DNA of 52,088 nt, from the NCBI RefSeq assembly GCF_011059185.1, contig NZ_JAALFE010000022.1, forward strand, positions 1 through 52,088, given 5' to 3'. The translations under genes were made by a program, and so were the position numbers. Below the pieces are notes generated by a model. It saw nothing but the letters and a program-made list of their open reading frames with translations. It was not told the DNA's origin and searched no databases. Within the stretch, counting starts at the first letter, position 1; each line of letters begins with the position of its first letter. Origin of the DNA: Paragemmobacter kunshanensis (lineage in GTDB: Bacteria > Pseudomonadota > Alphaproteobacteria > Rhodobacterales > Rhodobacteraceae). Below are positions 1 through 6,661 of the stretch, piece by piece.

Positions 1-599
1 CCAGAATGCTGCGGGTTCGAGGCTTGATCCACCCGACTTCGGCCGTTTGCGCGACGACAGACACCGCTCGGGGCGAAGAACGCTTGCCCAGCGAGCAAAA
101 TCAGGCGATCTTGAAGTCAAGCGGCAGGCCACTTGGGGAATGTCGGTTTGCGCATGACCGTTGGATCGGGGATCTATCCGTTGCAATCGGTGCGCGGCGC
201 GTGATCGAGAAGCCCTTGCAGCTTTACCGACGACATGGCGCGAATGAATCACAATGGGTGTTCAGCGATCCGCGAGGCGTAACCCTCGTTTCAGTCATTG
301 CACAGACAGGGTTCGCGTCGCCGGTCGATAGCTGGAAGACGACGCTGGGCAAGAACGAGATCATAAGAAACAGGTTGAGGGAGGCGAACAGCATCCTTGC
401 TTCGCTTGGCCTGTCGGACCGTGCCGCTGTTGCGGAAGCCTATATCCAGGGGGAACAGGACCGGTTCTCGACACGCATCCATCTTCTGTCCCTGCCGCGC
501 TGGCGGCGGTGGGTTTCGGTGATCGGCTTCTGGGCGCGGGGTGGCTATCGCCGCTTTGCGGGCTGGAAAAGCGCGGTGAAGGACATGATCCGGCCATGA
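1..599 (+). CDS. Family 2 glycosyltransferase, C-terminal part (5' end outside window)
   Basis: This reading frame (codon start at base 3) is open from the left edge to a TGA at 597-599. The segment HDRWIGDLSV followed about 20 residues later by LYRRHGANES matches the C-terminal part of GT2 transferases that build surface polysaccharides, where the HD(x)W motif and the YRxHGxN motif end the GT-A domain. The roughly 50 residues before HDRW do not resemble the family. A different frame (bases 2-154, ending at a TGA at 155-157) reads a stretch ending in TWGMSV that looks more like the expected preceding region, so a frameshift or small deletion is possible. The stop overlaps the next start as ATGA, so it belongs to the same operon. 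Donor and acceptor are unknown. Confidence 0.6.
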   Translation, partial: RMLRVRGLIHPTSAVCATTDTARGEERLPSEQNQAILKSSGRPLGECRFAHDRWIGDLSVAIGARRVIEKPLQLYRRHGANESQWVFSDPRGVTLVSVIAQTGFASPVDSWKTTLGKNEIIRNRLREANSILASLGLSDRAAVAEAYIQGEQDRFSTRIHLLSLPRWRRWVSVIGFWARGGYRRFAGWKSAVKDMIRP

Positions 600-1696
600 C
601 GGGCCGGGGGCGCCTTGTGCTGCATGTGCTGACCGCGCTGGATTTCGGCGGGGTGGAATCGCAGATGCGCCTTGTCGCCGCCCATGCGGCGCAATCGGGA
701 TGGGATCACGCCTTCTGCGCCATCGGCCCCGGCGGCGCGGTGCAGGCGGAGTTGCGCGCCATGGGGGCGCGGGCGGTGGCCTTGCAGCAGCCGGTGGGCA
801 TCCCCTCGATCCGGGCGACCTTCGCGCTGTGGCGCGAGATGCGGCGGATGCGGCCCGCTGTGGTGCATCTGCACGGGGCAGAGGCGAATTTCCACGGGCT
901 GATCGCGGCGCGTCTGGCGGGCGTGCCGGTGGTGATCGCCGAAGAGATCGGGATCCCGCGCCACTCCCCCCGCGCGCGGCGCATCTTTGCCTGGGTCTAT
1001 CGTCGCTGCGACCGGGTGGTGGCGGTGTCACAGGCGGTGAAGGACAGCATCCTGTCGCTGGGCGAGGCGCCCGAGGCGGCGGTGGAGGTGATCCGCAACC
1101 CCTTTGCGCCGCAGGATTTTCAGCCCTTTCCGCCGCGTGGCGAGGTGCTGGAGATGGGCTTTGTCGGGCGGCTGGAGCCGGTGAAGAACCCGCTGGCAGC
1201 GGTGGAGGCGGTGGCGCTGCTCCGCGACCGGGGCATCGCGGCGCGGCTGCGGATCCTGGGCGAGGGCAGCCAGCGGATGCTGCTGGAGCGGCGCATCGCG
1301 GATCTGGCGCTGGAGGGGCAGGTGCGGCTGGAGGGGTTTGATCCGCGCCCCTTCGACCGGCTGCGGGGCTGTCATCTTTACCTGCAGCCCTCGTTGAGCG
1401 AGGGGTTTGGCCTCGCCATCTGCGAGGCGATGTCGGCGGGCCTGCCGGTGATCGCCAGCGCCGTGGGCGGCGCGCCCGAGATCATCACGGAGGGACGGAC
1501 CGGCTGGCTGCTGGACCGGCCCGAGGCCGGGGCGCTGGCGGCGCGGATCGCCGAGGTGCAGGCGCTGAGCGATGCCGAACTGGCCGCCATCGCCGCCGCC
1601 GGATCGGCCCATGTGCGCGCGGCCTTCGGCCCCGAGATCCACGCCGCGCGGTGCGGCGCGCTTTATGCGGCGCTGGCGGGCGGGGCCGCGCCATGA
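596..1696 (+). CDS. Family 4 glycosyltransferase
   Basis: A 366-residue GT-B fold enzyme, expected to transfer a sugar from a nucleotide donor during exopolysaccharide assembly at the cytoplasmic membrane. The N-terminal half has the glycine-rich acceptor motif ALDFGGVESQ, common in GT4 proteins. The C-terminal half has GFVGRLEPVKN and the donor-binding segment with the E-x7-E motif (SEGFGLAICEAMSAG), followed by GLPVIAS and GGAPEII. I chose the ATG at 596 because it overlaps the upstream stop as ATGA and gives the canonical N-terminus. An upstream ATG in the same frame at 509 lies well inside the preceding gene. Linkage and sugar specificity cannot be read from the sequence. Confidence 0.9.
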   Translation: MTGRGRLVLHVLTALDFGGVESQMRLVAAHAAQSGWDHAFCAIGPGGAVQAELRAMGARAVALQQPVGIPSIRATFALWREMRRMRPAVVHLHGAEANFHGLIAARLAGVPVVIAEEIGIPRHSPRARRIFAWVYRRCDRVVAVSQAVKDSILSLGEAPEAAVEVIRNPFAPQDFQPFPPRGEVLEMGFVGRLEPVKNPLAAVEAVALLRDRGIAARLRILGEGSQRMLLERRIADLALEGQVRLEGFDPRPFDRLRGCHLYLQPSLSEGFGLAICEAMSAGLPVIASAVGGAPEIITEGRTGWLLDRPEAGALAARIAEVQALSDAELAAIAAAGSAHVRAAFGPEIHAARCGALYAALAGGAAP

Positions 1697-2904
1697 CGGG
1701 CCGCGCGATCCGCAACATCCTGTTCATCACCTGGGACGGGCCGGAGACGCGCTATCTGGAGCGGTTGTTCCTGCCCATCCTTGCCGGGCTGGCCGAGGGC
1801 GGCTGGCGGTGCCATGTGCTGCAATTCGGCTGGGGCGATGAGGCGGTGTTTGAGGCGCGGGAGGCGGCCTGTCGGGCGGCGGGCATTCCCTATCGGCGGG
1901 CCGGCGTCTGGCGGCGCGGGGGCGGGGCCGGGGCGTTCCTGTCGGCGCTGGCGGGGGCGCGGGCCATTCGCGCGGCGGTGGCGGAATGGGGGATCGACAC
2001 GCTGATGCCGCGCAGCCTGATGCCCGCGCTGGCCGTGCTGCGGATGGGCGAGGCGGGGCGGCGGGGGCTACGGCTGATCTATGATGCCGATGGCCTGACG
2101 GCGGATGAGCGGGTGGATTTCGGGGGGCTGTCGCCGCATGGCCTGACCTATCGGCTGCTGCGCGATGTGGAGGGCGAGATCCTGCGCCGGGCCGATGCGG
2201 TGCTGATGCGGACCGAGGCCGCGCGCGCGATCCTGCTGGCGCGGGCCGGGGCGGCGCTGGAGCCCGGGCGCTGCCATCTGGTGCGGAACGGGGTTGATCC
2301 GGCGCCGTTCCGGGCGGCGCTGGACGGGGCGCGTGGCGGGGAGACGGGGTTCACGCTGGTCTATTCCGGTTCCATTGGGGTGCAATATCGCCTGCCGGAC
2401 ATGCTGGATGTGGCTGAGGCGCTGCGCGGGCGGATCCCCGATCTGCGGCTGCGCCTGCTGTCGCCCGCGCAAGGCGCGATCCGCGAGGTTCTGGCGGGGC
2501 GCGGTCTTGCCGGGGCGGGGTGGATCGCGGCGGAAAGCCTGGCACCCGAGGCGGTGCCGGGGGCGTTGTGCGGCTGCGATCTGGCGCTGGCGCTGCGGCA
2601 GCCCGCCTTTTCCACGCAGGCGGTGCTGCCCATCAAGCTGGGGGAATATCTGCTGGCGGGCGTGCCGGTGATCGGCACGCCGGGCGTGGGCAATACCGGG
2701 GTGCTGGAGGCCGAGGGGGTGTTCCGGTCGGCCGAGGCGGCGCATCTGGCGGCGACGATCGGCTGGGTGACGGAGGAGGTGCTGCCCCGGCGCGAGGAGA
2801 TGCGCGCGCGATGCCATGCGGCGGGGATGCGGCACTTCTCGCTTGCCGCGACGGTGGAGAGCTATGCGCAGGCGCTGCGGGCGGTGGCAGAGGTGGCGAG
2901 ATGA
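1693..2904 (+). CDS. Glycosyltransferase, GT4-like
   Basis: A 403-residue protein with a GT-B layout. The N-terminal domain opens with NILFITWDGPETRY. A linker VRNGVDPAPF marks the domain boundary. The C-terminal domain has LVYSGSIG, the donor-site region LPIKLGEYLLAGVPVIG and a following GVGNTG. It resembles GT4 proteins of exopolysaccharide loci more weakly than its upstream neighbour, and the usual E-x7-E is replaced by K-L-G-E-Y around the same position. The start at 1693 overlaps the preceding stop (ATGA) and the end overlaps the next start, so the genes are translationally coupled. The acceptor and sugar are unknown. Confidence 0.82.
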   Translation: MTGRAIRNILFITWDGPETRYLERLFLPILAGLAEGGWRCHVLQFGWGDEAVFEAREAACRAAGIPYRRAGVWRRGGGAGAFLSALAGARAIRAAVAEWGIDTLMPRSLMPALAVLRMGEAGRRGLRLIYDADGLTADERVDFGGLSPHGLTYRLLRDVEGEILRRADAVLMRTEAARAILLARAGAALEPGRCHLVRNGVDPAPFRAALDGARGGETGFTLVYSGSIGVQYRLPDMLDVAEALRGRIPDLRLRLLSPAQGAIREVLAGRGLAGAGWIAAESLAPEAVPGALCGCDLALALRQPAFSTQAVLPIKLGEYLLAGVPVIGTPGVGNTGVLEAEGVFRSAEAAHLAATIGWVTEEVLPRREEMRARCHAAGMRHFSLAATVESYAQALRAVAEVAR

Positions 2905-3983
2905 TGCGGCGGCTGGTGGTTCTGTCGCGCTATTCGCGGATGGGCGCATCGAGCCGGATGCGGACGATGATTCAGGCCCCCTATCTGCGCGCGGCGGGGC
3001 TGGAGCCGGATTATCTGTCGCTGTTCGAGGATGCCGATCTCTTGCGGCTGTATCAGGGCGGGCGGGCCTGGCCCGATGCGCTGCGGGCGCTGGCGCGGCG
3101 GGTGGGGCATCTGCGCGCGGCGCGGGGGGCGGACCTGATCTGGATCGAGAAGGAGGCGCTGCCCTGGCTGCCCTGGCTGATCGAGGCGGCGCTTCTGCCA
3201 AGGGATGTGCCGCTGGCGGTGGATTACGACGATGCGGTGTTTCACCGCTATGATCTGCATCGCCTGCTGCCGGTGCGGATGATGCTGGGGCGGAAGCTGG
3301 ATCACCTGATGGCGCGGGCGTCGCTGGTGACGGCGGGCAACGGCTATCTGGCAGAGCGGGCGCGGCAGGCGGGGGCAGCGCGGGTGGAGATCGTGCCGAC
3401 GGTGGTGGATCTGGACGCCTATCCCCTGCGGCCCGCCGGGGCGGCGCGCGGGGCCGCGCGGATCGGCTGGATCGGATCGCCCAGCACCTGGCGGGAATAC
3501 ATGCAGCCGCGGCTGCCCCTGATGCTGGATGTGGCGGCGCGGTGGGGCGCGCGGATTTCCATCGTCGGCGCGGGCGGGGCGGCGGCGGTGCATCCGCTGA
3601 TCGAAAGCCATGACTGGTCGGAGGAGAGCGAGGCCGCGCGTATCCGCGAGATGGATCTGGGCATCATGCCGCTGACCGATACGCCCTGGGCGCGGGGCAA
3701 ATGCGGCTACAAGCTGATCCAGTACATGGCCTGCGGGGTGCCGGTGGTCGCCTCGGATGTCGGGGTGAACGGCGCGATCGTGGACCATGGGGTGAACGGC
3801 TTTCTGGTGCGCAGCGATGCCGAATGGCGGCAGGCGATTGACATGCTGCTGGCGGATCCGGCGTTGCGGGCGCGGATGGGGCAGGCGGGACGGCGGCGGA
3901 TCGAGAGCGACTACAGCCTGCAGGTCTGGGGGCCGCGCGTGGCCGGACTTCTGGCGGGGGTCGCCGGGCAGGGGCCGCCGTGA
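2901..3983 (+). CDS. Glycosyltransferase, GT4-like
   Basis: A 360-residue protein. The N-terminal half has LSRYSRMGASSRMR, which reads as the glycine/serine acceptor loop, and AVDYDDAVFHRYD, a signature seen in GT4 enzymes of capsule and exopolysaccharide clusters. The C-terminal half has IGWIGSPSTW, DLGIMPLTDTPW and KCGYKLIQYMACGVPVVAS, the last being the donor-sugar binding segment. The paired ATG codons at 2901 and 2904 both overlap the upstream stop, and I take 2901. The gene ends four bases inside the following polymerase gene. Function in chain assembly is inferred from domain and context, and the linkage formed is unknown. Confidence 0.86.
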   Translation: MMRRLVVLSRYSRMGASSRMRTMIQAPYLRAAGLEPDYLSLFEDADLLRLYQGGRAWPDALRALARRVGHLRAARGADLIWIEKEALPWLPWLIEAALLPRDVPLAVDYDDAVFHRYDLHRLLPVRMMLGRKLDHLMARASLVTAGNGYLAERARQAGAARVEIVPTVVDLDAYPLRPAGAARGAARIGWIGSPSTWREYMQPRLPLMLDVAARWGARISIVGAGGAAAVHPLIESHDWSEESEAARIREMDLGIMPLTDTPWARGKCGYKLIQYMACGVPVVASDVGVNGAIVDHGVNGFLVRSDAEWRQAIDMLLADPALRARMGQAGRRRIESDYSLQVWGPRVAGLLAGVAGQGPP

Positions 3984-5017
3984 TCTATGTGGCCTGCTAT
4001 ATCGGGATGATGCTGCTGCGCCTGTCGCGGGCGCGGGTCGGCTATGGGCTGCTGCTGGCGGCGTTGTTCCTGTTTTCGGCCTTTCGCCATCAGGTGGGCT
4101 GCGACTGGTTCGGCTATGCCGTGCAGTACGAGTTCTATGGCGCGGTGCCCTTCTCGCAGGTGATGACGACGCGCGAGCCGATCTGGACCGCGATCATCGC
4201 GGCGCAGGTGCAGCTGGGCATACCCTATCCCTGGTTGAACGTGCTGTCCTCGGCGCTGTTCTTTGCCGGGGTGCATCGGCTGGCGCTGCGGCAGCCGGAC
4301 GCCTTGGGATTTCTGGTGCTGCTGTTCCCGGTGCTGATCCTGAACATGCCGATGTCGGGGATCCGGCAGGGGGCGGCGATCGGGTTTGTCTGCATGGCCT
4401 TTGTCGAACTGGTGGACCGGCGGCTTTTGCGGTTTGTCGGGCTGATCGTGCTGGCGGCGGGCATTCATTCCAGCGCGGCGGTCTTTCTGCTTTTGGCACC
4501 GCTGGTGCAGGGCGGGCTGACGCGGGGGCGGATCGCGCTGTCGGCGCTGCTGGCCATTCCGGGGGTGCTGGGGCTGATGGCCACGGATGCGGCGGCGACG
4601 GCGACAAGCCGCTATGTGAATACCGGCGTCGACGCGGCGGGGGCGGTCTGGCGCGTGGCGCTGCTGGTGGTGACGGGGCTGTGGTTCCTGGTCTTTCTGC
4701 GCCGCAAGTGGCAGGCGTCCTTTCCGCGCGACTACAAGGTGGCGGCCATCGGTGCGCTGATGATGCTGGTGCTGATCCCGTTGATCCTGGTGTCTTCGGT
4801 GATCGCGGATCGGCTGGGATATTACTTTGTCCCGATCCAGGCGATGATCTTTGCGCGGCTGCCGTTCCTGCGGCTGGGCGTCGCGCGGCCCCTGCTTGTG
4901 GCGGGGCCCTATCTGGTGCTGCTGGCGATGCTGGTGGTCTGGACGCTGCTGTCGACGCATTTCCAGCAATGCTATCTGCCCTACCGATCCTGGCTGTTCG
5001 GGCTGCCCGGCGCGTGA
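3980..5017 (+). CDS. EpsG-family polysaccharide polymerase (membrane protein)
   Basis: A 345-residue integral membrane protein starting at GTG 3980, which overlaps the upstream stop as GTGA. It has about eight to ten hydrophobic segments. The features FSAFRHQVGCDWFGY near residue 35 and MSGIRQGAAIG near residue 130 match the EpsG/Wzy-like family, where an RxxxGxDxxxY loop and a later SxIRQxxA motif are conserved. The likely role is polymerisation of lipid-linked repeat units on the periplasmic face. It closes the five-gene glycosyltransferase operon. Its last 37 bases overlap the 3' end of the convergent DUF218 gene. Confidence 0.82.
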   Translation: MIYVACYIGMMLLRLSRARVGYGLLLAALFLFSAFRHQVGCDWFGYAVQYEFYGAVPFSQVMTTREPIWTAIIAAQVQLGIPYPWLNVLSSALFFAGVHRLALRQPDALGFLVLLFPVLILNMPMSGIRQGAAIGFVCMAFVELVDRRLLRFVGLIVLAAGIHSSAAVFLLLAPLVQGGLTRGRIALSALLAIPGVLGLMATDAAATATSRYVNTGVDAAGAVWRVALLVVTGLWFLVFLRRKWQASFPRDYKVAAIGALMMLVLIPLILVSSVIADRLGYYFVPIQAMIFARLPFLRLGVARPLLVAGPYLVLLAMLVVWTLLSTHFQQCYLPYRSWLFGLPGA

Positions 5018-5670
5018 TCCTGCGGGTCGCGGCAGAGGGAAAGATGCGCGCGGTCGGTCTGCGGGCCTGTCAGGGCATTGCGGATGCGCGTGACGGCGAA
5101 GGCCGCCAGTTCGCGCAGGCTGAAGGCCGGATCATCGGCCGAAGGCGGGGTGGTGGGGCGCTGGAGGAAGAGGCGGGCCTGTCCTGACAGTTCCGATTGC
5201 AGCGCAAGGCTTGCGCGCGGCATGTGGCGGGACGAGGTGATCAGGAGCAATCCCTCCCCTGCCGGGCCGGTGCGATACCAGCAGGCGGCCTCGGCCGCGT
5301 TTTCGCCCGTGTCTCGGGCATCGGGGGAGAGCAGGATGCGCCCTTCGGCAATGGCGCGGCGGACCTTGGGCGAGGCGTGGAACTGATCGGCCAGCGTGTC
5401 GACGGAAAGGCCCGCGGGGCGGTTCACGCCGCTGATCAGCAGGCGGCCGATGCGGCCTGCATCGAACAGGGCGAGGGCGGTTTCGATGCGGTCATACTGG
5501 CCGGTGAAGACGACGGCGCTGATGCCGGGGGGCGGGATGTCATCGGGGTGAAACTGGCGGCGGGCGAAGTCGGCCAGAAGGAGAAGTGTCACCAGCCCGA
5601 CGATGGCGGGCAGGGCGAGACGGGCCAGGCGCCGGGCGGGCGGGCATGTCCGGGGATCAGCGCGCGCCAA
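4981..5670 (-). CDS. DUF218 (YdcF/ElyC-like) envelope protein
   Basis: About 229 residues if translation starts at the TTG at 5670-5668. No in-frame ATG occurs near the start of the conserved domain, and a CTG further in is an alternative. A single N-terminal membrane helix (LALPAIVGLVTLLLLADFA) is followed by the DUF218 domain with AVVFTGQYDRIETALALF, LLISGVN and ITSSRHMPRA. In this family these segments form the phosphate-binding cleft. Members such as ElyC and SanA act in envelope or lipid-carrier metabolism. It overlaps the upstream sugar transferase by 14 bp, suggesting coupling. Its exact substrate is unknown, but the context suggests undecaprenyl-linked sugar metabolism. Confidence 0.78.
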   Translation of the reverse strand: MARADPRTCPPARRLARLALPAIVGLVTLLLLADFARRQFHPDDIPPPGISAVVFTGQYDRIETALALFDAGRIGRLLISGVNRPAGLSVDTLADQFHASPKVRRAIAEGRILLSPDARDTGENAAEAACWYRTGPAGEGLLLITSSRHMPRASLALQSELSGQARLFLQRPTTPPSADDPAFSLRELAAFAVTRIRNALTGPQTDRAHLSLCRDPQDHAPGSPNSQDR

Positions 5671-6331
5671 AGCCCGTGAACATGACGGTGAAGGTCGCAA
5701 GGACAATCCCCATGTCCATCGCGAAAGAGCGCTTGCGCACATAGAACGCATCAAAGCGCGCCTTGCGGCGGATGCCCGGCAGATCATCGGCATAGCCCGA
5801 GCGGACCTGCGCAAGGCCGGTGATCCCGGGCAGCACGGCAAAGCGCTTGGGGTAATGCGGGATGGAATGCATGTGGACGATGGCATGATCCCAGGCATCG
5901 GGGCGGGGGCCGACGATGGCCATTTCCCCCCGCGCCACATTCAGCAGGTTGGGCAGTTCATCCAGGCGCGACCGGCGCAGCAACGCGCCGAGCGGCGTGA
6001 TCCTGTGGCGGTCAAGCGGTTCATCGGGCGAGCGAAGTTCCGAGAAGGCCGGGCGCATGGTGCGGAATTTCCACATCATGAAGGGCACGCCGTCCTTGCC
6101 CATCCGCTTTTGCCGGAAGAAGAGCGGGCCGGGATTGGAGACCGGGTTGAGCAGGAGGAGGATCACGGCCACGACCAGAACCGAGGGCGCGGCGAGAATC
6201 ACGATCACGAGGTCAAGGATCCGCATGCCGAGCCGCCTTTGCACGGACCGCGCAGGGGCCTTGGGCTGATACAGGCCCGATGGCGCAACAATATCGGCGC
6301 GAAATACATCAAATGAATCGTCTAGCTTCAC
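5657..6331 (-). CDS. Undecaprenyl-phosphate sugar phosphotransferase (initiating enzyme)
   Basis: A 224-residue bacterial sugar transferase (PF02397 family). It would move a sugar-1-phosphate onto undecaprenyl phosphate, the first committed step of exopolysaccharide synthesis. Visible family marks are the N-terminal hydrophobic helix (LDLVIVILAAPSVLVVAVILLL), GPLFFRQKRMGKDG, FMMWKFRTM, the SRLDELPNLLNV segment and GPRPD, then GITGLAQV. It is the short single-domain form, like ExoY or PssY, and lacks the N-terminal CoA-binding-like part of WcaJ. It is divergent in function from none of its neighbours but faces the glycosyltransferase operon. Upstream, at 6397-6406, is the decamer TGTCATTAAC (minus strand), also found before a VPLPA-CTERM gene. 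Confidence 0.92.
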   Translation of the reverse strand: MKLDDSFDVFRADIVAPSGLYQPKAPARSVQRRLGMRILDLVIVILAAPSVLVVAVILLLLNPVSNPGPLFFRQKRMGKDGVPFMMWKFRTMRPAFSELRSPDEPLDRHRITPLGALLRRSRLDELPNLLNVARGEMAIVGPRPDAWDHAIVHMHSIPHYPKRFAVLPGITGLAQVRSGYADDLPGIRRKARFDAFYVRKRSFAMDMGIVLATFTVMFTGFGAR

Positions 6332-6661
6332 GTCTCGCCCCTGGCATCTGTGGCAGCAGAAGAGTGGTCAACGGCCTAACCCAAATATACACAAAGGTTA
6401 ATGACAGGGGATCCAAATTGATGCCAGCCCCAGACGAATGTGGGGATTCCATGGCGCGATTGGTTCCATTTTCGGCGGATTGGCGCGCAAGAGGGCGATT
6501 GTTGCCGGAATCGGCCCGGATCACGGGCCGTGCCGATGCATCGTTTCATGTCGGCGCGGGGCTGACGCAGCGGCAATCCATGCGGAAACGCATGGATATC
6601 CCCCATCGCGAGAGAATTTCGCGCCGGATCGCCCGTATGGGAGAATCAGCATGCCCCGGAG
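6332..6661. other. Intergenic region, promoter side of the sugar transferase
   Basis: This 330-bp gap separates the sugar transferase from the 3' end of the TPR lipoprotein gene, both on the minus strand. It should hold the transferase promoter. I see the minus-strand decamer TGTCATTAAC at 6397-6406 (66 bp before the start codon) and a 9-bp perfect inverted repeat at 6576-6597. Small open frames in it show no family features and I do not call them. Confidence 0.5.
6576..6597 (-). terminator. Perfect 9-bp stem-loop after the TPR gene
   Basis: Arms ATCCATGCG and CGCATGGAT are separated by four bases. On the minus strand this lies 65 bp after the TPR gene's stop. There is no T-run, so it may be a weak or factor-assisted terminator, an mRNA 3'-end stabiliser or a protein-binding site. 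Confidence 0.35.
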
